From positions 1 through 34,398 of the forward strand of contig NZ_JASBQE010000120.1 in NCBI RefSeq assembly GCF_029960785.1: DNA of 34,398 nucleotides, in the 5' to 3' direction. The notes under the pieces were generated by a model. That model was not told where the DNA came from, ran no database searches, and saw only the letters and a program-made list of their open reading frames with translations. The position numbers and the translations under genes are program-made. This DNA is from Polyangium sp. 15x6 (lineage in GTDB: Bacteria; Myxococcota_A; Polyangia; Polyangiales; Polyangiaceae). Of this stretch, positions 27,785 to 34,398 are shown one piece after another. Positions within the stretch are counted from its first letter, which is position 1; each line of letters starts with the position of its first letter.

Positions 27785-28126
27785 GGCATTGGTCTCTTGT
27801 TGGGGCCGCCGCGCCGGGGCGCTGCCCCGGACCCCGCGGGGGCTATCCGCCCCTCGACCCGGACCAGGGCAAGCCCTGGACTCGGGGGGGAAGAACTGCG
27901 CTCCGCGCAGTTCTTCCAACGGGCCGGTTGGACCGCGTTGCCGGCCGAAACGTCCGCGCGGCTGTCTTGATGGGCAGGATCGTAGCTGGTCTTGCCTCGG
28001 ATCTGTTCGATGAACTGCGCATCGCGCAGTTCATCGACCCTGGGTCCAGCCCCTGGCTGGTCCGGGTCCAGGGGCGGATAGCCCCTGGTGGGGCCTGGGG
28101 CAACGCCCCAGCGCAGCGGCCCCCGG
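27785..28126 (+). repeat. Hairpin-rich intergenic element, copy G (full: type II then type I)
   Basis: This begins at the stop codon of the lipoprotein gene with GGCATTGGTCTCT, then TGGGGCCGCCGCGC. The type II unit has CCAGGGCAAGCCCTGG (27864-27879) and stem GGAAGAACTGCGC with loop TCC (27888-27918). The type I unit has stem TCGATGAACTGCGC with loop ATC (28007-28037) and yet another paired variant, CCAGCC-CCT-GGCTGG (28046-28060). It fills the gap between convergent genes; 28127-28152 shows nothing else. Confidence 0.9.
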
Positions 28127-28152
28127 ATGGACCGGGCGTTACACGGCGGCCT

Positions 28153-28569
28153 TCACTTCTGAAGCGCGGCCGGATCCATCCACATGACCTCCCAGTGGTG
28201 GCCGTCGACGTCGTAGAAGCTCCAGCCGTACATGAAGCCGTGATCCTGCGCCGGCATCGCGTGCGACCCGCCATTCTCCACCGCGGTCTTCACCAGCCGA
28301 TCCACCTCTTCGCGGCTCTCGCACGAGAGGCAATACAAGCCCTCGGTGGACGTGCGCGTGTCGCAGATCGGCTTCGTCGTGAACTGCTTGAACTTCGGCT
28401 CGGTGAGGAGCATGACGAACGCTTGTTCGCTCACGATCATACACGTCGCGGTTTCGTCGGTGAATTGCGGGTTGAACGTGAAGCCGAGCTTCGTGAAGAA
28501 GTCGATCGAGCGCTTGAGGTCTTTGACGGCGAGGTTGACGAAAAGCATGCGAGAACGGGTCGTGGTCAT
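28153..28569 (-). CDS. VOC-family (glyoxalase/bleomycin-resistance fold) protein
   Basis: The 138-residue protein has a VOC fold: FVNLAVKDLKRSIDFFTKLGF at the start, a central MIVSEQAFVMLLTE strand, and the closing SFYDVDGHHWEVMWMDP motif with the conserved Glu-Val. VOC proteins bind a metal or small ligand; this subgroup is often found next to ECF sigma genes. GGAGGCGCAC precedes ATG 28569 and fixes the start. It lies 97 bp downstream of an ECF sigma gene on the same strand, and that spacing leaves room for a sigma-dependent promoter. The substrate is unknown. Confidence 0.88.
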   Translation of the reverse strand: MTTTRSRMLFVNLAVKDLKRSIDFFTKLGFTFNPQFTDETATCMIVSEQAFVMLLTEPKFKQFTTKPICDTRTSTEGLYCLSCESREEVDRLVKTAVENGGSHAMPAQDHGFMYGWSFYDVDGHHWEVMWMDPAALQK

Positions 28570-28666
28570 GTGCGCCTCCGTGCCGGTAGGTTCGTCGTAT
28601 GGACCCCGTGGACGGTCCAAACTCATCGGGTCCGAAGAAAAAAAGTTTCGGGCTCGGCAGACCAGG

Positions 28667-29671
28667 CTACGGCTCGAGCTCCATCGGCAGGCCGAACCGC
28701 GGGAAAAGCGCCGCCGTGTCGAGGAAGGAGTTCATCGCGACGATCCGATCGTCACGCAGTTCCAGCACGATGAGCGCCCACGGCTTGTACTTCTCGCCCG
28801 GCGCGTGTGGGGGCCGGTACTGCCCGAAGGCCGGCGAGCCGCACGCGGCCGTCGGCACGAGCCGCGAGCCGCGACACCCCGCGCCGCGACCGACGAGCCA
28901 GGCGAGGATGGAGCCGTGCCCCTTCAGCCAGAGCGAGTACGGCGGCATCGAGAGCGTCGCGTCCTCGTGGAGCAACGCGGCGAAGGCGTCCATGTCGTAC
29001 CGCTCGAACGCATCGACGTAGCGGTTGAGCAAGGTCGTCTGGACGTCCGCGAGCGGCGCGCGCTCCTCGGTGAGGTCACGCGTCGAGAGCGTGGCGCGGG
29101 CGCGCTGCAGGGCGCTGTTCACCGCGGCGACCGAGGTGCCGAGGCTCTCGGCGACCTCCGCGGCCGCCCAGCCGAGGACCTCGGTGAGGAGCAGGATCGC
29201 GCGCTGCTTCGGCGGGAGGTGCTGGACCGCGGCCACGAACGCGAGGCGGATGCTCTGGCGCATCGAGACGAGCTCGGCCGGGGTCGCGTCGTCGGGCAGC
29301 ACGCGCGCGTCGGGAATGGGCTCGATCCAGCTCGAAGCGGGCAGGGTGGTGAGGGTGTCGTCGACCGTCCCGACGGGGCCGCACTCCATCGGGCGGATGC
29401 GGCGCGAGCGATCCGAGAGCGCGTCGAGGCAGACGTTCGTGGCGATGCGATAGAGCCAGGTGCGTAGCGACGAACGGCCGTCGAACTGGGAGAAACTCCG
29501 CCAGGCGCGCAGCATCGTCTCCTGCACCGCGTCCTCGGCCTCCGAGACCGACCCGAGCATGCGGTAGCAATGCCCGGTGAGCGCGGCGCGATGTTCCTCG
29601 AGCTGGCGCGCGGTCGCCTGGGTGACATCGACGCCGGCGGCGTGCTTCATCGGAGACGAGAGGTCAGCCAT
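28667..29671 (-). CDS. ECF sigma factor with SnoaL-like C-terminal extension
   Basis: This 334-residue sigma factor belongs to the long ECF groups with a C-terminal SnoaL-like domain (ECF41/SigJ/SigG type). Region 2 is near 25-90 ([34 protein letters not shown]). Region 4 is near 150-200 ([36 protein letters not shown]). The NTF2/SnoaL-like tail spans about 210-334 ([21 protein letters not shown]) and in this family modulates sigma activity in place of a separate anti-sigma. The VOC gene downstream is a typical target. An inverted repeat TGTCCT/AGGACA at 29680-29708 lies just upstream. Confidence 0.9.
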   Translation of the reverse strand: MADLSSPMKHAAGVDVTQATARQLEEHRAALTGHCYRMLGSVSEAEDAVQETMLRAWRSFSQFDGRSSLRTWLYRIATNVCLDALSDRSRRIRPMECGPVGTVDDTLTTLPASSWIEPIPDARVLPDDATPAELVSMRQSIRLAFVAAVQHLPPKQRAILLLTEVLGWAAAEVAESLGTSVAAVNSALQRARATLSTRDLTEERAPLADVQTTLLNRYVDAFERYDMDAFAALLHEDATLSMPPYSLWLKGHGSILAWLVGRGAGCRGSRLVPTAACGSPAFGQYRPPHAPGEKYKPWALIVLELRDDRIVAMNSFLDTAALFPRFGLPMELEP

Positions 29672-29723
29672 CGGGGCCGTGTCCTAACAGGTTCGCCCCC
29701 CGAGGACAAACCCCGATCGCCGC

Positions 29724-30995
29724 CTACAGCACGATTTCGCGCACCACTTGTCCCCCGTCGGTCAGGGTGATCGGCCGGCCGCCCGGCGACGGGACCGTCT
29801 CCAGCGGATCGAGCCCCATCGCCGAGGTGATCGTCGCGAATAGATCCGCCACGGCGACCGGCCGCTCGACGACCTTCTCGCCTTGCGCGTCCGTCGCGCC
29901 GAGCGCGAGCCCGCCACGTATGCCGCCGCCCGCGAGCACGGCGCTCCATGCGGCGGGGTGGTGATCCCGCCCGCCTCGACCATTGAGGCGAGGCGTCCGG
30001 CCGAACTCGCCCATCCACACGACGAGCGTGCGATCGAGCTTCCTGCGCTCGGCGAGATCGCGGATCAGCGCGCTCATGGCCGGATCGAGCACGCCCATCA
30101 GCCGCTTCGTGCGCTCGAAGTTGTCTTCGTGGGTGTCCCAACCATCGAGCGAGACCTCGACGAACGGAACACCCGCCTCGACGAGCCGCCGCGCCGCGAG
30201 GCAACCGCGCCCGAAGGCCGTGTCGCCGTACGCCTCGCGCACGGCCGCGGGCTCGCTCGACACGTCGAACGCGGCCGCGGCCGGCGAGCGCATCATCCTG
30301 ACCGCCTGTGCGAACACCGCGCGCCGCTCGGTCACCGCCGCGCTTCGTGTTTCTTTCTCGAACGAGTCCTCGAGCATCGCGAGGGCCGCGCGCCGACGGT
30401 CGAAGCGCGTGGCCGAGACGCCCGGCCCGTACGCCATGTCTTCGGGCGGCCGTCCCGGCTCGCGCACCACGAACGGGCCATGGGCGCGCCCGAAAAAACC
30501 GCCGCCCGCGCTCGGGCCGCCGAGGCTCACGAAGGCAGGCAGCTCGGCTTTGGGATCGCCGCGCCGCGCGCTCACCCACGCGCCGAGGGCCGGGTGATCG
30601 ACCGTCGGATTGGGAATGTGCCCGGTATGACCGAGCTGCCGGGCGCGCTCGTGGCTACCTTCGCGGCTCGTCATGCCACGCAGGATCGCGAGACGGTGCG
30701 CCTCGGCGGCGACGCGCGGCAGGTGCTCGCAGATCGACACGCCCTTCGCGCTCGTCTTGATCGCGCGGAACGGCCCCGCTTCCTTGGTGCCTGGTTTGGG
30801 GTCGAACGTATCCACGTGGCTCGGCCCGCCGTTCATCCAGAGCACGATGCAAGCGTCCGCGCGGGGTTTTGCCTCGGCCGCGCTCGCCTCGGGCGTCGCG
30901 AGCCATCGCCCCGCGAGCCATGCGCCGAGCCCTCCGAAACCAGCCTGGAGCAGGCGCCGTCGATCGATCGTCATGCGTTTGTCCTGGGTGTCCAT
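29724..30995 (-). CDS. DUF1501 protein, Tat-exported
   Basis: This 423-residue protein starts with a twin-arginine signal (DRRRLLQAGFGG). The DUF1501 (sulfatase-like alkaline-phosphatase superfamily) domain follows: IVLWMNGGPSHVDTFDPKPG, GHTGHIPNPTVDHPALGAW, EVSLDGWDTHEDNFERTK and VVWMGEFGRTPR. DUF1501 genes are commonly paired with DUF1549/DUF1553 genes, as here. Function is not established. GGAGG precedes ATG 30995 at 5 nt. It begins 14 bp after the stop of the upstream gene, so the two form an operon. Confidence 0.9.
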   Translation of the reverse strand: MDTQDKRMTIDRRRLLQAGFGGLGAWLAGRWLATPEASAAEAKPRADACIVLWMNGGPSHVDTFDPKPGTKEAGPFRAIKTSAKGVSICEHLPRVAAEAHRLAILRGMTSREGSHERARQLGHTGHIPNPTVDHPALGAWVSARRGDPKAELPAFVSLGGPSAGGGFFGRAHGPFVVREPGRPPEDMAYGPGVSATRFDRRRAALAMLEDSFEKETRSAAVTERRAVFAQAVRMMRSPAAAAFDVSSEPAAVREAYGDTAFGRGCLAARRLVEAGVPFVEVSLDGWDTHEDNFERTKRLMGVLDPAMSALIRDLAERRKLDRTLVVWMGEFGRTPRLNGRGGRDHHPAAWSAVLAGGGIRGGLALGATDAQGEKVVERPVAVADLFATITSAMGLDPLETVPSPGGRPITLTDGGQVVREIVL

Positions 30996-31009
30996 GGCGT
31001 CCTCCGGTC

Positions 31010-32773
31010 TCAGTGCTGGAAGGCGAACTCGCTCGAATCGAGCAGCGCCCAGAAGAGGTCCTCGTAGGCCCGGTCCCGCGGCGTCTTCGCGACCCAGCCT
31101 CGTTTCTTGCCGATCTTGCCGAGCGGCCCCTGACCGTTCGTCTTCGCAACGGGCTCCTCGGGGACGGATGCGGCCTCGTCGAGGAACCGCACCCAGCGCG
31201 AAATCTCCTCGGCCGTGGGCCTGCGCGAGAGCGTGCGCAGGTAAAGCGCCTCGATCTTCGCCGCGTCTCCGCCCTGCATCGCGAGCACGTCCGCGAGCGT
31301 CGCGCCCGCGAGCGCGCTCGACCCGTAACCGACGAGCGGACCATTCAGCAGCAAAAGCGCCTGCGGAATCGTCCCGTCGAACTCCGCGCGCGCGCCTGCC
31401 TCGTCCACGTCGAACACGAACCGGAAGCGCTCGCGCATCTTCGCCCGCAGCGCGTCGGCCCGCTCGCCGAGCGTGTCCTCGAGCCACGGGTCGAGCCTCG
31501 TCGCCGTGAGGACCGCATCGAGCAGCACCGGCGCCGGCAGCGGCCGCGGGGCAAACGCCGCCCAGGTCGCCTCCGCCGCGGGCGGGCCGCCCGCGAGGCC
31601 GTACGCGCGCGTCGCGCAGAGCGTCCGCAAAAGGTGCTTCAGATCGTGGCCATGTGTCGCGAAATCAGCCGCGAGCGCGTCGAGCACGGCCGGCGCGCGC
31701 GGCGGGTTCGAGGGGCGCAGATCATCGACCGGCTCGACGAACCCACGCCCGAAGAAGAGCCCCCACACGCGGTTCACGAGCGCTTTGCTGAACCAGGGGT
31801 TCGTCGCCCGGGTGATCCACGCGGCGAGCTCGGCCCGCGGCGCATCACCTTCGAGCTCGGTCCCGTCGAGCGCGGTCGGTGCAAGTGTCGCGATCTCGCG
31901 CGCCTCGTCCGTCGCCTTTTTCCCGACCCGGCCGCGCTTGCCGTCGTCGACCTCGAAGGCGCGGGCCATGCCCTTTTCTTTCTCCTCGACCGGCCTCACG
32001 CGGGTCCTCGCGAAGGAGGCGGCGAAGCGGCGGAAGTCCGTGGTCGTCCAGTTCTCGGTCTTGTGGTCGTGGCATTGCGCGCACTGGATCTGCACGCCGA
32101 GGAAGGTGCGCGCGGTCGCGCCGGCCAGGTCCTCGACGCCGCCTCGGTACTGCACGACCCAGTTCGTCGCCCCGTTCACGCCCTCGGCCTCGGGCTCGGC
32201 GTCGTCGTTCTGCGCGGCCATGCGGCGCTCGCGCGCGGGCCCGCCGGGGCTGCTTTTCCCGGTCGCTGCGACCATCTCGCGCACGACGCGATCCCACGGC
32301 GCGTTCTCGACGAACCGCGCATGAAGCCAGGCCCGGAACGCGGCGCGGTCGACGAGGTTTCCCTTCACGTCGTCGCGGATGAGGATGTCCTCCCAGTACG
32401 CGGCCCAGCGCTCGGCGAAATGAGGGCTCGCGAGGAGCGCGTCGACGGCCCGGGCGCGCTTGTCCGGCGCGGGATCGGCGAGGAACGTGGTGACGAGCTC
32501 GGGCGGCGGCAACGTGCCCGCGAGATCGAGCCAGGCGCGGCGGAGGAACTGGGCGTCCGTGGCGGGTTTGGCGGGTGATACGCCCGCGGCCTTCCATTCG
32601 GCCTCGAGCAGGGCGTCGACGCGGCTGACGATGTCGGTCGTCGCGGGCGTCGGCGCCACGGTCGCGGGCGGCGACGAGGGCGCGGCGGTCGGGGAGGGGA
32701 GGCCACCCGTCCCGCCCCCCGAACAAGCGGAGAGCAGGGCGAGCGCGACCCAGGCAGAGGTCCGTCGAAGCAT
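31010..32773 (-). CDS. DUF1549/DUF1553 lipoprotein with a CxxCH motif
   Basis: This 587-residue protein starts with a lipoprotein signal (ALLSACSGG, Cys17) and a Pro/Ala spacer. The N-terminal DUF1549-type domain shows RRAWLDLAGTLPPPELV, ASPHFAERWAAYWEDIL and GVQIQCAQCHDHKTENW, where CAQCH is a possible c-type haem motif. The C-terminal DUF1553-type domain shows NPWFSKALVNRVWGLFFGRGF and YLRTLSRRPTAEE. Such proteins are abundant in Planctomycetes and some Myxococcota. The start is ATG 32773; the longer frame upstream overlaps the region divergent to ohr. It is the first gene of the operon with DUF1501. Confidence 0.88.
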   Translation of the reverse strand: MLRRTSAWVALALLSACSGGGTGGLPSPTAAPSSPPATVAPTPATTDIVSRVDALLEAEWKAAGVSPAKPATDAQFLRRAWLDLAGTLPPPELVTTFLADPAPDKRARAVDALLASPHFAERWAAYWEDILIRDDVKGNLVDRAAFRAWLHARFVENAPWDRVVREMVAATGKSSPGGPARERRMAAQNDDAEPEAEGVNGATNWVVQYRGGVEDLAGATARTFLGVQIQCAQCHDHKTENWTTTDFRRFAASFARTRVRPVEEKEKGMARAFEVDDGKRGRVGKKATDEAREIATLAPTALDGTELEGDAPRAELAAWITRATNPWFSKALVNRVWGLFFGRGFVEPVDDLRPSNPPRAPAVLDALAADFATHGHDLKHLLRTLCATRAYGLAGGPPAAEATWAAFAPRPLPAPVLLDAVLTATRLDPWLEDTLGERADALRAKMRERFRFVFDVDEAGARAEFDGTIPQALLLLNGPLVGYGSSALAGATLADVLAMQGGDAAKIEALYLRTLSRRPTAEEISRWVRFLDEAASVPEEPVAKTNGQGPLGKIGKKRGWVAKTPRDRAYEDLFWALLDSSEFAFQH

Positions 32774-32883
32774 GCGAAAGGCCCAAGCAGGACCGATGCC
32801 AGCGCTCGAGATCGCTGAAACGCGGTGATTTGCGCGTGCGCGGTCTGCGGACATCCTGCCGCGCGCTCGAGCGGTGCGGCGGA

Positions 32884-32898
32884 TGCTCCGCGGGAGCA
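32884..32898. promoter_or_regulatory. Inverted repeat upstream of ohr
   Basis: TGCTCC-GCG-GGAGCA is a perfect inverted repeat in the divergent region between the DUF1549/1553 gene and ohr, 75 bp before the ohr ATG. It could be an operator. The AT-rich OhrR-type site is not seen. The rest of this 199-bp region shows no clear promoter. Confidence 0.25.
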
Positions 32899-32972
32899 CG
32901 GGATCCACGCGGATTTCGATTGCAGCCGCGGTCTCGCGGCCGAATAGGGAGCCGCATCGAAAGGAGCGAAGC

Positions 32973-33389
32973 ATGAAGGTTCTGTACACGGCGGATGCGA
33001 CGGCGACGAACGGGCGCGAGGGGCGCGTCAAGACGGACGACGGCAAGCTGGATCTGGGGCTCAGCCTGCCCAAGAGCGTCGGCGGCCCGGGCGGGGAGGG
33101 GACGAACCCCGAGCAGCTCTTCGCGATGGGCTATTCGGCCTGCTTCGGCGGCGCGCTCGGCCTCGTCGCCCGCATGCAGAAGGTGCAGACCGGGCCCGTG
33201 CACATCGAGGCCAAGGTCTCGCTGAACCAGGATGACAGCGGCGGCTTCTTCCTCGCCGTGGAGCTCATCGGCCACATCCCGAACCTGCCGCGCGAGCAGG
33301 CCGAGGCGCTGATGCACGCGGCGCACCAGGTTTGTCCGTACTCGAAGGCCACGCGCGGCAACATCGAAGTCAAGCTCTCCGTGGCCTGA
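32973..33389 (+). CDS. ohr: Organic hydroperoxide resistance protein (Ohr/OsmC family)
   Basis: The 138-residue protein is a thiol peroxidase that reduces organic hydroperoxides in the cytosol. It has the peroxidatic Cys57 in GYSACFGGALG, the resolving Cys121 in HQVCPYSKATRGN, the catalytic Arg18 in REGRV and Glu47 in NPEQLF, and the N-terminal LYTADATATNGREG typical of Ohr rather than OsmC. AAGGAGCGAAGC before ATG 32973 is a strong ribosome site. No adjacent ohrR (MarR family) gene is present. Confidence 0.93.
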   Translation: MKVLYTADATATNGREGRVKTDDGKLDLGLSLPKSVGGPGGEGTNPEQLFAMGYSACFGGALGLVARMQKVQTGPVHIEAKVSLNQDDSGGFFLAVELIGHIPNLPREQAEALMHAAHQVCPYSKATRGNIEVKLSVA

Positions 33390-33466
33390 CGTCTCGATCG
33401 GGAGCGCGGCTCCGCGGATCCAGTGGGGACACTGGCGCCGCGGAGGCCTCGCCCCACAGACGTCGC

Positions 33467-33697
33467 ATGAACAAGAGCCCCAAGGATCCCGGTCGAAACC
33501 AGCCCGAGCACGCCGACGAGAAGGCTCAGCGACGCGGGGCCGAGTCGCAGCACGGCGGGATCTCCTCGGAGGAGAGCTCGCGCCGGTACGAGACCGGCGA
33601 GAACCCAGGCGGCACGCATCAGGGAGGTCAGCCGGGCCCGGCGCGGTCCGACTCGAATGGCCATGGCTCATCGAGCGGCGAGGACGGCGGGTTCTGA
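33467..33697 (+). CDS. Small, highly polar, probably disordered protein
   Basis: The product is 76 residues, made almost entirely of Gly, Ser, Glu, Gln, Asp, Arg and Asn (MNKSPKDPGRNQPEHADEK, SSSGEDGGF), with no hydrophobic core, Cys or Trp. It is probably an intrinsically disordered stress-type protein. The ribosome site is weak: GGAGG lies about 20 nt upstream. Support for coding is its position directly before the DUF488 gene, whose start follows its stop by 1 bp. Confidence 0.55.
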   Translation: MNKSPKDPGRNQPEHADEKAQRRGAESQHGGISSEESSRRYETGENPGGTHQGGQPGPARSDSNGHGSSSGEDGGF

Positions 33698-33698
33698 C

Positions 33699-34106
33699 GT
33701 GCCCCGCTACGACGATGCCGCGCGCGTGCCCCTGAAGACGAAGCGATGGGACGAGCCTGTCGAGCCCGACGACGGGCTGCGTGTCCTTGTGTGCCGCTTC
33801 CGCCCGCGCGGCGTGCGCAAGGAGGACGAGACCTGGGACCTCTGGGCGAAGAACTTGGGCCCGAGCCGCGAGCTGCTCGCCGCGTTCCAGGGCAAGAGCG
33901 GCCCGCCTCTCCCGTGGAAGGACTTCGCGCGCCAGTACCGGGCCGAAATGAAGAACGAGCGAGACCTCATCCACTCGCTTGCCGAGCGCCTTCGCCTCGG
34001 TGAACGGATGACCTTGCTTTGCTCGTCGTCCTGCGTCGATGAAGCCCGATGCCACCGGACGCTGCTCGCCCGGATCCTCGAGCACGAGGCAGCCGCGGGG
34101 GGCTGA
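33699..34106 (+). CDS. DUF488-family protein (YeaO-like)
   Basis: This protein of about 135 residues matches the DUF488/YeaO family: EPDDGLRVLVCRFRPRGVRK, TWDLWAKNLGPSRELLAAF, FARQYRAEM, and the C-terminal MTLLCSSSCVDEARCHRTLL with the conserved Cys and His cluster. The family is small, cytosolic and of unknown function. The GTG at 33699 follows the upstream stop; an in-frame ATG at 33657 overlapping the previous gene is the alternative. It is convergent with the rRNA operon. Confidence 0.85.
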   Translation: MPRYDDAARVPLKTKRWDEPVEPDDGLRVLVCRFRPRGVRKEDETWDLWAKNLGPSRELLAAFQGKSGPPLPWKDFARQYRAEMKNERDLIHSLAERLRLGERMTLLCSSSCVDEARCHRTLLARILEHEAAAGG

Positions 34107-34137
34107 CGCCTGGCGGATGACGCCGGGGGATGGAATG

Positions 34138-34172
34138 AAAAAAGCCCGCGTGAGAAAAACTCCCGCGGGCTT
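34138..34172 (-). terminator. Rho-independent terminator of the rRNA operon
   Basis: On the minus strand a 9-bp perfect stem, AAGCCCGCG (34172-34164) with CGCGGGCTT (34150-34142), closes a loop with a partial inner GAG/CTC pairing. A run of six T follows (34143-34138). It lies about 104 nt after the 23S 3' end. No 5S rRNA sequence is recognised between the 23S end and this terminator. On the plus strand the hairpin could also end the DUF488 transcript, but without a T run. Confidence 0.85.
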
Positions 34173-34275
34173 CGAACACTCCGGACAACGGAATGTAGAG
34201 CGTCTTCTTGCTGCGTTCGCGCACCGGCTCGTCACCCGAGCTCTGGGCACGCCTCTCGACGTTTGCCTCAAAGGT

Positions 34276-34398
34276 ATGGTCAAGCCGCACGACCGATTAG
34301 TACCGGTTAGCTCCGCGGATTGCTCCGCTTCCACACCCGGCCTATCAACCTCGTAGTCTACGAGGGGTCTTTAGGAGCCTTGCGGCTCGGGACACCTA
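34276..34398 (-). rRNA. rrl: 23S ribosomal RNA, 3' end (partial)
   Basis: On the minus strand the sequence contains the conserved 3'-terminal segments of 23S rRNA: GTTGATAGGCCGGGTGTGGA, then GAGCTAACCGGTACTAAT, then a final GGCTTGACCAT. The 3' end is placed near 34276 by comparison with the E. coli end; the exact base is uncertain. The gene continues beyond the right edge. The 34173-34275 stretch downstream of the 3' end holds no recognisable 5S rRNA. Confidence 0.95.

Noticed and set aside
34173-34275. 5S rRNA gene downstream of 23S
   Set aside because: The length is roughly right, but none of the conserved 5S segments (such as the CCCATCCCGAAC loop) is present.
31845-34334. An 829-residue minus-strand frame over ohr, DUF488 and the rRNA end
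   Set aside because: It crosses the ohr gene, a terminator and the 23S rRNA end, so it cannot be a real gene.

Overview
The window is GC-rich DNA that reads as a soil myxobacterium of the order Polyangiales (Sorangium/Polyangium type). The basis is inference from content: a Ser/Thr kinase fused to sensor and cyclase-like domains, three ECF sigma factors, many proline- or glycine-rich lipoproteins, an AgmX/PglI-like lipoprotein, choice-of-anchor L proteins, a DUF1501/DUF1549 pair, two cytochromes P450 and a XylR-type sigma-54 activator. No taxonomic marker longer than the 3' end of one 23S rRNA gene is present.

Layout. 1-2082: tail of a proline-rich envelope protein, then an ECF sigma factor overlapping its putative membrane-bound partner. 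2152-4499: two paralogous choice-of-anchor L lipoproteins. 4508-4861 (minus): a small exported protein with hexapeptide repeats. 5166-8549: the large kinase. 8978-10297: a P450. 11069-12214: a truncated haemoglobin divergent from a CAP-domain lipoprotein. 12217-12455: a decayed sialidase-like fragment. 12524-15879: a phosphoesterase followed by three nearly identical HEAT-repeat genes in one apparent operon. 16285-19395: an AgmX-like lipoprotein, an unknown protein, a HAD-like phosphatase and an EcsC-like protein. 19791-22756: a second P450 divergent from a XylR/DmpR-type activator, with a candidate sigma-54 promoter and paired palindromes between them. 23123-25108: a GlxA-type regulator divergent from a DJ-1/PfpI enzyme. 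25191-27784: an ECF sigma factor, a membrane protein and a lipoprotein that share a Cys-rich repeat. 28153-32773 (minus): DUF1549/1553 and DUF1501 proteins, an ECF sigma factor with a SnoaL-like tail, and a VOC protein. 32973-34106: Ohr, a disordered small protein and a DUF488 protein. 34276-34398 (minus): the 3' end of 23S rRNA, followed by a terminator and no 5S gene.

The most striking feature is a family of non-coding, hairpin-rich intergenic elements at 8560-8830, 10301-10493 with 10938-11064, 15947-16074, 19456-19784, 22749-23117 and 27785-28126. A full element is two related but distinct units (type I and type II) facing each other around a spacer. Each unit is a chain of four perfect or near-perfect hairpins. 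The stems covary between copies, so base pairing rather than sequence is kept. Many outer ends start within about 10 nt of a stop codon, and none lies in a divergent promoter region. One element is split around an array of seven to eight 43-bp hairpin repeats. I do not recognise this family. It behaves like a paired, REP/BIME-like 3'-end element or bidirectional terminator.
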